Assembly (NCBI GenBank): GCA_040755415.1
Contig: JBFMAZ010000106.1
Span: 1 to 9,000, forward strand
DNA from: QYQD01 sp040755415
GTDB lineage: Bacteria; Desulfobacterota; QYQD01
Direction: 5' to 3'
Length of the DNA: 9,000 nucleotides
In this document: positions 1 to 5,632 of the stretch, in pieces
Layout of the letters: each line of letters opens with the position of its first letter
How positions within the stretch are numbered: position 1 is the first letter of the stretch
Translations under genes and position numbers: made by a program
Notes under the pieces: generated by a model
Told to the model about the DNA's origin: nothing
What the model saw: the letters and a program-made list of their open reading frames with translations, nothing else
Database searches by the model: none

Positions 1-70
1 TCCCAACCTCCCTTTTCCAAAGGGAGGAGAAACATTTCCCCCTTTGAAAAAGGGGGATTAAGGGGGATTT
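1..70. repeat. C-run/G-run two-hairpin dispersed repeat, left copy (cut by window edge)
   Basis: Two adjacent hairpins are visible. The first has a 9-bp perfect stem (7-15 with 19-27) and loop TCC. The second has an 8-bp perfect stem, CCCCCTTT at 38-45 with AAAGGGGG at 49-56, and loop GAA. They are followed by GGGGGATTT (62-70), identical to the outer right arm of the related element at 3189-3268. The 15-mer CCCTTTTCCAAAGGG is shared by the first hairpins of both copies. The matching left outer arm would lie before base 1. This is a non-coding, MITE-like or extragenic palindromic element. No T-tract follows either stem, so an intrinsic terminator is less likely. Confidence 0.75.
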
Positions 71-153
71 TCGAGGCGCCGTTTTCTGGACGACTAGCTC
101 TTTTCAAACAGCTAAAGTGTTACGAAATTTGAGATTCTATCCCTGCGGTCTTT

Positions 154-185
154 GCCTGCCTGTGCGTCGCACGTAGACAGGCGCC
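154..185. repeat. GC-rich imperfect hairpin downstream of the PocR gene
   Basis: GCCTGT (158-163) pairs with ACAGGC (177-182), and inside it GCG (164-166) can pair with CGC (168-170). A GCCTGCCTGT run begins the element. It lies about 25 bases past the 3' end of the minus-strand PocR gene, so it could end that transcript, but no U-run follows on the minus strand. It more likely belongs to another dispersed GC-rich repeat family. The rest of 71-207 shows no gene. Confidence 0.45.
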
Positions 186-207
186 TTTGCGTGAGGAATT
201 GACCCCT

Positions 208-705
208 TTACAAAGCCGTCAGGATTTTTTGCAGTCGCCCTTCGACATATTCTATGGCTGACTGTAAGTCCGACCGCGAAATCTTCCTGATGTTGGCAGT
301 CCATGCGTTCACTTCTTCCTCGCTGAGATTAAGTAATTTTGCGACATAAAACACATCTACCCGGCCATTATCTGCGAGAAAACCACACCCCCCGGCAGTA
401 CCCAAAAATTCATCTTTATAGAAGATGGGCACCACAAACTTGGTAAAGCCGGCATCACATTCCCCCACCGCAGTCTCTCTGGTTTCCTGGGCCAGTTGGG
501 CCAAATGCCTGTGGGCAGTCGCACAGACCGCCCGGCTCTGTTCGCCTGCCTTAATGCTTGGGCAGATTTTGTTTGCCAAGGCAGGACTGGCAGCAACAAG
601 CAAACCCTGTTTGTCGTTTACACTGCCGTTCATCCCAAATCTTTTGTTAATCTCCTCAGCTACTTCTCCCCATTCTTCCTTTGATAAAATATCTGTCAAT
701 TCCAT
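208..705 (-). CDS. Stand-alone PocR-type sensory domain protein
   Basis: This 165-residue protein consists almost entirely of one PocR ligand-binding domain. That family is usually fused to AraC regulators, histidine kinases or GGDEF/chemotaxis modules and is thought to bind small ligands such as hydrocarbon derivatives. Visible family marks are an N-terminal amphipathic helix (residues 1-22), CPSIK at 48-52, C61, the segment ECDAGFTKFVVPI at 82-94, then GTAGGCGFL at 102-110. The four cysteines C48, C61, C83 and C107 resemble the conserved cysteine set of this domain and could hold a metal or Fe-S cofactor; that is inference. There is no DNA-binding, kinase or membrane segment, so it would be a cytoplasmic one-domain sensor acting through a partner. 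The start is ATG at 703-705 with a GGGGTG purine run about 7 bases upstream. It is divergent from the SixA-like gene across roughly 200 bases. The family call is confident; ligand and partner are unknown. Confidence 0.8.
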   Translation of the reverse strand: MELTDILSKEEWGEVAEEINKRFGMNGSVNDKQGLLVAASPALANKICPSIKAGEQSRAVCATAHRHLAQLAQETRETAVGECDAGFTKFVVPIFYKDEFLGTAGGCGFLADNGRVDVFYVAKLLNLSEEEVNAWTANIRKISRSDLQSAIEYVEGRLQKILTAL

Positions 706-778
706 TGCAGCACCCCAAAAATGTATTTATCCAATGACATTCACACCGTATTTGAAGCCAACTGCTCTGTCAACCTAA

Positions 779-842
779 ATGTGGGGAAAGTCCACATGAT
801 AATATCTTGCATTAAGCCCCGGTTACGCAGTAAAATTACTGC
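779..842. promoter_or_regulatory. Two short inverted repeats in the PocR/sixA divergent intergenic region
   Basis: ATGTGG (779-784) and CCACAT (792-797) form a perfect 6-bp stem around a 7-base loop. GCAGTAA (827-833) and TTACTGC (836-842) form a 7-bp inverted repeat with two central bases. Both lie between two divergent genes, where operators or leader hairpins are expected. A GATAAT -10-like hexamer follows the first repeat (798-803), but I see no matching -35. A regulatory role is inferred from position and symmetry only. Confidence 0.3.
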
Positions 843-898
843 AAAAGGGGGTTGCCGGTAGATTCGCCGCAGGAGAAAAGGTAATTACACTAACTACC

Positions 899-905
899 GA
901 AGGAG
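899..905 (+). promoter_or_regulatory. Ribosome binding site that decides the sixA start
   Basis: GAAGGAG is a near-ideal Shine-Dalgarno sequence. It is 8 bases from ATG at 914 but only 2 bases from the in-frame GTG at 908. The ATG is therefore the likely initiation codon, which shortens the longest reading frame by two residues. Confidence 0.7.
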
Positions 906-913
906 ATGTGATT

Positions 914-1405
914 ATGGAAATCTATCTTGTGCAACACGGTGAGGCCTTGCCTGAAGAGAAAGATCCGGAAAGAGGACTTAGCCCGGAAGGTGAAGATAAT
1001 GTCCGTCATACGGGAAAGGCGCTTTCAAAATTAGGCATCAAACCCGATCTTATTATAAGTAGCCCTAAAAAGCGGTCCAAACAGACGGCCTCCATCATAG
1101 CTCGAGAAGTAGGTTATCCCGAAGGGCGGATTGAGGTTTCTGAGAGACTAAAGCCTCTTGCCCCGCCCGGGGAGACGGTCGAATATCTGCGGCAGTTTTC
1201 TGACAGGAACAGTATTATTCTGGCTGGCCATCTTCCATCGCTGGCCGAAGTGGCCTCTTTTCTCCTTACGGAAAAAGGCAAGGCACGGATAAAATTTGTC
1301 ATGGGTGGGGTGGGGCGGATCGATGTCCTAGAGCTTTCTACCCGTAAGGGCATTCTTTCCTGGTATCTAGTTCCCCAGCAGCTTAGGCTTATTGCCGGGG
1401 GATAG
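914..1405 (+). CDS. sixA: SixA-like phosphohistidine phosphatase (histidine phosphatase superfamily)
   Basis: This 163-residue single-domain protein belongs to the branch-1 histidine phosphatase superfamily. The size matches SixA, which removes phosphate from histidine on HPt domains or on the nitrogen-PTS protein NPr. The catalytic segment LVQHGEA (residues 5-11) has H8 as the expected phospho-accepting histidine. It carries Gln where the classical motif is RHG; from memory this variant is recurrent in a SixA subgroup. Other marks are LSPEG (22-26), SSPKKRSKQTA (49-59) with the phosphate-binding arginine R54, and GHLP (105-108) with the second catalytic histidine H106. There is no signal peptide or membrane segment, so it is cytoplasmic. 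The start is ATG 914, preceded by GAAGGAG at 8 bases. It is divergent from the PocR gene, convergent with the HDOD-GAF gene, and followed by a likely terminator. The natural substrate cannot be read from sequence. The fold is secure; the SixA assignment within the superfamily is probable. Confidence 0.85.
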   Translation: MEIYLVQHGEALPEEKDPERGLSPEGEDNVRHTGKALSKLGIKPDLIISSPKKRSKQTASIIAREVGYPEGRIEVSERLKPLAPPGETVEYLRQFSDRNSIILAGHLPSLAEVASFLLTEKGKARIKFVMGGVGRIDVLELSTRKGILSWYLVPQQLRLIAGG

Positions 1406-1443
1406 GGTTTATTCGCCGATAATTTTTACGAGAACCCTTTTTT
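1405..1443 (+). terminator. Probable Rho-independent terminator of the sixA-like gene
   Basis: GGGTT (1405-1409), starting in the stop codon, pairs with AACCC (1433-1437). TCG/CGA (1413-1415 with 1429-1431) can extend the stem with small bulges. Six T residues (1438-1443) follow at once, as expected for an intrinsic terminator on the plus strand. The loop is large, so the strength is uncertain. Confidence 0.45.
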
Positions 1444-1449
1444 GATTCT

Positions 1450-1462
1450 CCGCCTATGGCGG
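1450..1462. repeat. Short CCGCC-TAT-GGCGG hairpin
   Basis: A perfect 5-bp GC stem (1450-1454 with 1458-1462) closes a TAT loop in the gap between the convergent sixA-like and HDOD-GAF genes. It lies about 35 bases past the 3' end of the minus-strand HDOD-GAF gene. No U-run follows it on the minus strand, so a terminator role there is weak. It resembles short extragenic palindromes common between convergent genes. Confidence 0.35.
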
Positions 1463-1498
1463 GTCCAAGTTAAAGTGTAAAGGTATTATTTAGGATGG

Positions 1499-3022
1499 CT
1501 ATTTTTTCGGCGTCCTGTTTCGGGTGGCTTCGATAGCTAAGGACGCGTAGTCGCGTAATTTACCGGCTTGTCTTAGACTATCAGCGTCTATGCGTCCACC
1601 TTTTTTAGATATAATAAAGTTGCCGATGGCTTGGTTATCAACCATTATGGGTAAGGCGGCCATGGACGAGGCCTTGATATCCGAGAGTATCATCTTGTCT
1701 CCTTCTGTGAGGTTGGGGTCTTCAAGCTTAACTATCATATCCTTACCCCAGGCCACTGAAGAGGCTACAATCCCTGAAGACTCCCGAAGTGGTAGCACGA
1801 GCTTGCTGATGATGTTTTCCGCTTTTTCGCCAATTCCATACCGGGCTTTAATTATGGTCCGGGCAGGGTTCACCAAGGCCAGGAGTACATGATCGAATGC
1901 CAGACCGTGTTGCATGCTTTCCATAATAATCATGTAGATGGAATCTAAATCACATTCCTTCACTATAGACTGGGTAATCTCAAGGGATGCATTCAGGATA
2001 CATTCTTTGCGTCTTTCCAGATCGTCTATTTCGTCTTGAGTATCTGAGGGCTGTGCGGTTTCCGGCTGATATTCTCCCCCCCTTGGTTTTAAGACTGATA
2101 TGTCCAGCCCAAGAGGGGCCATAAGTTCCATGGTGCGCCGTTCAGCCTCTTCTTTGACGTCGGCGATCAAGTCTTCATTAATTGGCAACACCTTACCATA
2201 GACAGATACAATCCGGCCGATTTCTTCGTCGAAGTTCTTCCCGGAATAGACCGCCTCTGAGATGAGATGTCCCATGAAGGCCAGGGCACGTAATGTGTCT
2301 GACTCAGTCGGTGATCCATCCATGGCGGAGGGCATGCCCTCCATACTCTTGCATATTTTTTCTGAGAAATTCCACATCCTGGCTACAGAAATTCCTAGCT
2401 CCCTGAGACTCATACCCAGGACAGCCTTTGCCGCCTTATTTTCAGTGGAACCATTTTCCATCTCTTTCTTGATCTTACGGTATTCATCGGAAAGCATGAA
2501 GGCAGCGACCATACGGCCAAAATCATGGAATAGCCCGCATAAATAGGCTTCTTCTTCCCCTGGATAGTTTATGGCCCGGGAAAGTTCCCTGGCAAAGGTG
2601 GCTCCGGTGAAGGATAAGGCCACCATTCGTTTCAGTTCCCGTATGTCCGTAGCCTTCTTGGAAAAATAGTCAAATAGGGCGATGGTGGCGGTGATATCCC
2701 GGACGGCCTCAAATCCGAGGAGAATGACGGCACCGGTCACCGTAGATATCTTCCTAATTCCCCGGGAACGCAGGCCATAGTAAGCGGAATTAGCAACCTT
2801 TAATACCTTGTTTGTCAGCCCCAGGTCTTTAAGTATTATCTTTGAAAGGTCTTTAGCCGAGGAATTAGAACTTTGGGCCGCCGCTATGAGTTTGGATACA
2901 TGTTCCATGACCGCGGGAAAATCCCCGCGGTTAACCGTATCCATAATACGCTTGGGCTTATCTTGCCGCCCGGCGTCGATCGAGGCCGATAATTCCCTTG
3001 GCGAGTCCTGAGTTTCTTCCAC
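1499..3022 (-). CDS. HDOD domain protein with C-terminal GAF-like domain
   Basis: This 507-residue protein has two modules. Residues about 27-230 form an HDOD domain, a relative of HD phosphohydrolases common in chemotaxis, cyclic-di-GMP and stress signalling proteins. Its marks are FPAVMEHVSKLI (35-46), KVANSAYYGLRS (75-86), AVILLGFEAVRDI (98-110) and YLCGLFHDFGRMV (160-172), which keeps an H-D pair at 166-167. Residues about 335-500 look like a GAF-type sensor: a linker helix (331-345), ALVNPARTIIKARYGIG (382-398), and a strand-rich core ending ALPIMVDNQAIGNFIISKKGG (456-476). No membrane segment or effector enzyme domain is seen, so it is probably a cytoplasmic scaffold or regulator. The start is GTG at 3020-3022, with AAGGG about 10 bases upstream on the minus strand; the next in-frame ATG (residue 27) would cut into the start of the HDOD domain. 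It is divergent from rho across 1 kb and convergent with the sixA-like gene. The specific pathway is unknown. Confidence 0.85.
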   Translation of the reverse strand: MEETQDSPRELSASIDAGRQDKPKRIMDTVNRGDFPAVMEHVSKLIAAAQSSNSSAKDLSKIILKDLGLTNKVLKVANSAYYGLRSRGIRKISTVTGAVILLGFEAVRDITATIALFDYFSKKATDIRELKRMVALSFTGATFARELSRAINYPGEEEAYLCGLFHDFGRMVAAFMLSDEYRKIKKEMENGSTENKAAKAVLGMSLRELGISVARMWNFSEKICKSMEGMPSAMDGSPTESDTLRALAFMGHLISEAVYSGKNFDEEIGRIVSVYGKVLPINEDLIADVKEEAERRTMELMAPLGLDISVLKPRGGEYQPETAQPSDTQDEIDDLERRKECILNASLEITQSIVKECDLDSIYMIIMESMQHGLAFDHVLLALVNPARTIIKARYGIGEKAENIISKLVLPLRESSGIVASSVAWGKDMIVKLEDPNLTEGDKMILSDIKASSMAALPIMVDNQAIGNFIISKKGGRIDADSLRQAGKLRDYASLAIEATRNRTPKK

Positions 3023-3188
3023 GGCTATGCATCCCTTGTGTATTTCTGATTTACATCTATTAACATCGGGCGCTTCGGTGATAGACTTTAACTATTAATG
3101 AGATACCCATTGGCTTACGAGGACATCGAACATGAAAATATGCCCCGGCACATCTACGACCGGACATTTCTAATTTGTTTTCATCCGG

Positions 3189-3268
3189 AAATCCCCCTGT
3201 ACCCCCCTTTTCCAAAGGGGGATTTCAATATTTTCCCCCCTTTAGCAAAGGGGGGTGGGGGGGGATTT
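3189..3268. repeat. C-run/G-run two-hairpin dispersed repeat, complete copy
   Basis: This 80-base element has a 9-bp perfect outer stem, AAATCCCCC (3189-3197) with GGGGGATTT (3260-3268). Inside are two hairpins: CCCCCTTT (3203-3210) with AAAGGGGG (3214-3221) and loop TCC, and CCCCCCTTT (3235-3243) with AAAGGGGGG (3247-3255) and loop AGC. It would fold as a three-way junction in RNA or single-stranded DNA. It matches the left-edge copy (1-70) in hairpin order, a shared 15-mer and an identical right outer arm. A small open frame through it (3098-3301) is rich in Pro, Gly and Lys only because of the repeat and is not a gene. Confidence 0.8.
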
Positions 3269-3333
3269 GGTAGTTTTCGGATGAACACTAATTTGGCTTG
3301 ACAAACAAGAAAAAACTGTTGTCAGAAAAAAAC

Positions 3334-3362
3334 TTGACTTTTGTCTTTTTATTCATTATTAT
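3334..3362 (+). promoter_or_regulatory. Candidate sigma70 promoter in the long rho upstream region
   Basis: TTGACT (3334-3339) is followed after 17 bases by TATTAT (3357-3362). Both are one mismatch from consensus, with optimal spacing. Transcription would start near 3369, about 670 bases before rho. It could give rho a long leader or drive a separate untranslated RNA. The region is AT-rich, so a chance match is quite possible. Confidence 0.35.
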
Positions 3363-3482
3363 TACAAAAAACGTTATTCCTTCCTGGAAGCGGGCAAAAA
3401 ATCCAAAGACATACTACCGTTTGAATTTCTAAAATATTCATCAGAAAACATCCGTGTTTTTTCAAGGTATCCATCTGGTCAG

Positions 3483-3511
3483 TCGATATAATATCGAGGC
3501 TTAGTTTTTTT
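3483..3511 (+). other. Short palindrome followed by a T-run (terminator-like or operator-like)
   Basis: TCGATAT (3483-3489) and ATATCGA (3491-3497) are perfect inverted arms around a single base. Seven T residues (3505-3511) lie 7 bases further on. The stem is short and AT-rich with almost no loop, so it would be a weak intrinsic terminator; it could equally be a protein-binding palindrome. The surrounding stretch 3363-3720 is AT-rich with A-runs and a 14-base palindrome ATTTTTTAAAAAAT (3579-3592). I find no gene there. Confidence 0.25.
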
Positions 3512-3721
3512 GTATTTTTGCCTTGAATGCGTGCACCTAGACCCGGGCAACCGCAGAGTGCACCGAGAAAATCAAATAATTTTTTAAAAAATCAAAAGAA
3601 AAAAGAAAGCAGTTAAAGAAAAAAATAGTTTTTTGGTTAATCCTGACCCTCTGTGCTACTAACGATATTTTTCTTTAAATTTTATTAAAGCCTTTCGTAT
3701 ATTGTTAATAAAAACGAGCTA

Positions 3722-3953
3722 TTACAAGTTCAAAATTCAAAGTTCAAATCAATGTCAAATCCCAAAGCTCAAAACGTCACTCGTCACTTACAGAAGTTGC
3801 AAGTTGCAAAAGTTACAAGTTACAACTTTGTAACTTGTGTAACCTGTAACTTGTAACTATCCTAATGTGACCAATGACCATTGACTAATGACTTCTACTT
3901 TAATCATTTGGACTTTGTTTGAACCTTGGATTTTGGCATTTGAATTTGCGCAG
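3722..3953. repeat. Mosaic of short-period repeats upstream of rho
   Basis: Three layers are nested here. The outer layer is a TTCAAA-rich stretch (about 3727-3771) and a roughly inverted relative (about 3900-3952) rich in TTTGAA and TTTGG. The next layer has GTCAC/ATGAC words (3777-3788 and 3866-3892). The core has heptamer tandem units: AAGTTGC twice (3794-3807), then AAGTTAC twice (3810-3823). A perfect 14-bp inverted repeat, AGTTACAAGTTACA (3811-3824) with TGTAACTTGTAACT (3845-3858), spans the core, and a tighter alternative hairpin uses 3815-3825 with 3828-3838. No open frame fits. It looks like layered intergenic repeat elements that end about 85 bases before rho. Confidence 0.7.
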
Positions 3954-4038
3954 AGCGTTTTTGGTTGTGGCTCTGCCGCGCTATGGTCTCTATGGTTAAT
4001 TTTTTGATGATATGTTAGTAAAGATAAAGGAGTAGTTT

Positions 4039-5292
4039 ATGAATTTGGTCGATCTTAAAGAGAAGAAAGTCGGTGAACTTGCCCACATGGCTAAGCAATT
4101 CAATATCGAGGGCGTGGCCAATATGCGCAGGCAGGAACTCATATTTGCCATCTTGCAGGCCCAATCCGATAAGAACGGCGTTATTTATGGCGGCGGCGTA
4201 TTAGAGATATTGCCTGATGGGTTTGGATTTTTGAGGGCGCCTGACTATAATTATCTGCCCGGGCCGGACGATATATATGTTTCACCTTCACAGATACGGC
4301 GGTTTGGCCTGCGTACGGGAGATACGATTAACGGCCAGATTCGTCCTCCAAAGGAAGGCGAGCGTTACTTCGCCCTGCTTAAGGTTGAGGGTATCAATTA
4401 TGAGAATTCCGACCTCGGCCGGGAAAAGATACTCTTTGACAACTTAACGCCGCTCTACCCTATGGAGAGAGTTAGGCTGGAGGTAGAGGGCGAACCAGCC
4501 AACTACTCTGCGAGAATTATGGATCTCCTGACGCCCATCGGCAAGGGTCAGCGGGGACTTATTGTGGCCTCGCCGCGTACCGGCAAGACCATGCTCCTGC
4601 AAAATATAGCTAATAGCATTACCATGAATCATCCGGAGATAATTCTGATTGTGCTGTTGATTGATGAACGGCCCGAAGAAGTCACTGACATGCAACGCTC
4701 GGTCAAGGGCGAGGTTATTAGTTCAACCTTTGACGAGCCAGCTCAAAGGCATATTCAGGTGGCAGAGATGGTTATCGAGAAGGCCAAACGGCTCGTAGAG
4801 CACAAGCGGGATGTGGTAATACTGTTGGACAGTATTACCCGTCTGGCGCGGGCTTATAACACCGTGGTTCCTCCCAGCGGCAAGGTGCTCTCCGGGGGTG
4901 TGGATTCTAATGCGTTACATAGGCCGAAACGCTTCTTTGGAGCAGCCCGGAACATTGAAGAAGGAGGCAGCCTGACTATTATCGCCACTGCGCTTATCGA
5001 AACCGGTAGCCGCATGGATGAGGTTATCTTTGAAGAGTTCAAGGGAACCGGCAATATGGAGATACATCTGGATAGAAAACTGAGCGATAAGCGGATATTC
5101 CCGGCAATAGACATAAATCGTTCCGGCACCAGAAAGGAAGAACTTTTGGTGCCGCCGGCTGATCTTAACCGTGTCTGGATATTACGTAAGCTTCTTTCCC
5201 CCCTTAATCCTGTGGATAGTATGGAATTTCTTTTAGAAAAAATGGAGGGCACAAAGAATAACGCTGAGTTTCTGGATTCCATGAATCGATAA
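4039..5292 (+). CDS. rho: Transcription termination factor Rho
   Basis: Rho is the hexameric RNA-dependent ATPase that loads on C-rich nascent RNA and ends transcription. At 417 residues it is almost the length of E. coli Rho (419) and collinear with it. Residues 1-45 are the N-terminal helical domain. Residues about 50-120 are the cold-shock-like primary RNA site, with GFGFLR at 61-66. The ATPase core starts near 165: P-loop ASPRTGKT (177-184), catalytic-glutamate segment DERPEEVTDMQR (209-220), Walker B VVILLD (259-264), Q-loop SGKVLSGGVDSNALH (280-294), R-loop region around TGSRMDEV (322-329), and arginine finger R365 in RSGTRKEE. The P-loop has Ser-Pro-Arg-Thr where E. coli has Pro-Pro-Lys-Ala. 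All essential residues appear intact. The start is ATG 4039, with AAAGGAG (4026-4032) six bases upstream. It is the first gene of the plus-strand cluster and has an unusually long non-coding upstream region, where autoregulation by attenuation (known for E. coli rho) would be plausible. Confidence 0.98.
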   Translation: MNLVDLKEKKVGELAHMAKQFNIEGVANMRRQELIFAILQAQSDKNGVIYGGGVLEILPDGFGFLRAPDYNYLPGPDDIYVSPSQIRRFGLRTGDTINGQIRPPKEGERYFALLKVEGINYENSDLGREKILFDNLTPLYPMERVRLEVEGEPANYSARIMDLLTPIGKGQRGLIVASPRTGKTMLLQNIANSITMNHPEIILIVLLIDERPEEVTDMQRSVKGEVISSTFDEPAQRHIQVAEMVIEKAKRLVEHKRDVVILLDSITRLARAYNTVVPPSGKVLSGGVDSNALHRPKRFFGAARNIEEGGSLTIIATALIETGSRMDEVIFEEFKGTGNMEIHLDRKLSDKRIFPAIDINRSGTRKEELLVPPADLNRVWILRKLLSPLNPVDSMEFLLEKMEGTKNNAEFLDSMNR

Positions 5293-5315
5293 GATCTTGG
5301 TTTTAATAATCTAAC

Positions 5316-5344
5316 TTGCAAAAAATTTATACGATTATTATATA
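5316..5344 (+). promoter_or_regulatory. Candidate sigma70 promoter between rho and rpmE
   Basis: TTGCAA (5316-5321) is followed after 17 bases by TATATA (5339-5344). Each hexamer matches consensus at four of six positions. It lies about 80 bases before rpmE and would let L31 and downstream genes be expressed separately from rho. An AT-only inverted repeat, TAATAATC (5304-5311) with GATTATTA (5333-5340), overlaps it. The call is weak because the gap is AT-rich. Confidence 0.3.
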
Positions 5345-5360
5345 AGAAGGGATAAATTCA

Positions 5361-5405
5361 ACTACAGAGAACACTGGTTTTTCGACTCTTTGTGATCTCT
5401 GTGGT
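5361..5405 (+). repeat. Leader hairpin immediately upstream of rpmE (repeat-like)
   Basis: ACTACAGAGA (5361-5370) pairs with TCTCTGTGGT (5396-5405) along 10 bp including one G-U pair. After an A-A mismatch, CAC (5372-5374) pairs with GTG (5392-5394). The loop is 17 bases. The hairpin ends 5 bases before the rpmE Shine-Dalgarno. The ACAGAGA/TCTCTGT words resemble a widespread intergenic repeat, so it may be a repeat copy. Its position would also suit translational control of L31, for which RNA leaders are known in some other bacterial groups. Confidence 0.5.
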
Positions 5406-5423
5406 TAAGAAAGGGAGATAAAG

Positions 5424-5630
5424 ATGAAAGAGAATATCCACCCCAAGTATCATAAAACTACGGTACGCTGTGCCTGCGGCAATGAAATGGAGACAGGCTC
5501 CACCAAAAAGGATATACGTGTGGAAATCTGTTCCAAATGCCATCCCTTTTTCACCGGCAAGCAGAGGCTGGTTGACACAACAGGCCGTGTAGAGCGTTTC
5601 TTAAAGAAATACGAAAAGGGACAAAAATAG
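5424..5630 (+). CDS. rpmE: 50S ribosomal protein L31, zinc-binding (C+) type
   Basis: This 68-residue protein is bL31 of the large ribosomal subunit, which helps form the bridge between subunits near the central protuberance. The family start KENIHPKYH (2-10) is present. The zinc ligands are C16 and C18 (CAC) and C36 and C39 (CSKC), so this is the C+ form rather than the cysteine-free paralogue made under zinc limitation. The segment CHPFFTGKQ (39-47) and the basic C-terminus RVERFLKKY (55-63) are typical. The start is ATG 5424, with AAGGGAG (5411-5417) six bases before it. It lies 131 bases after rho and only 2 bases before the next gene, with which it is surely co-transcribed. Confidence 0.97.
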   Translation: MKENIHPKYHKTTVRCACGNEMETGSTKKDIRVEICSKCHPFFTGKQRLVDTTGRVERFLKKYEKGQK

Positions 5631-5632
5631 CA

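Noticed and set aside
38..56. Intrinsic terminator in the left-edge hairpins
   Set aside because: The stems are strong but no T-run follows on either strand, and the same structure recurs at 3189-3268 as a repeat.
425..778. 117-codon plus-strand open frame opposite the PocR gene
   Set aside because: It lies antisense to a convincing PocR-domain gene, and its product shows no domain features.
3098..3301. 67-codon plus-strand open frame upstream of rho
   Set aside because: Its Pro/Gly/Lys-rich middle is simply the translated C-run/G-run repeat (3189-3268); there is no Shine-Dalgarno and no family resemblance.
3363..3720. Known structured RNA (6S, tmRNA, RNase P or SRP RNA) in the AT-rich interval
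   Set aside because: None of the conserved cores I can recall is visible, and the sequence is mostly AT-rich with A-runs.
3722..3953. CRISPR array upstream of rho
   Set aside because: The repeats are 7-base or irregular and run together without unique spacers of even length; there are no cas genes nearby.
4854..5321. 155-codon minus-strand open frame over the 3' half of rho
   Set aside because: It is a shadow of rho, whose conserved protein sequence fully explains the region; the product is Arg/Ser/Pro-rich.
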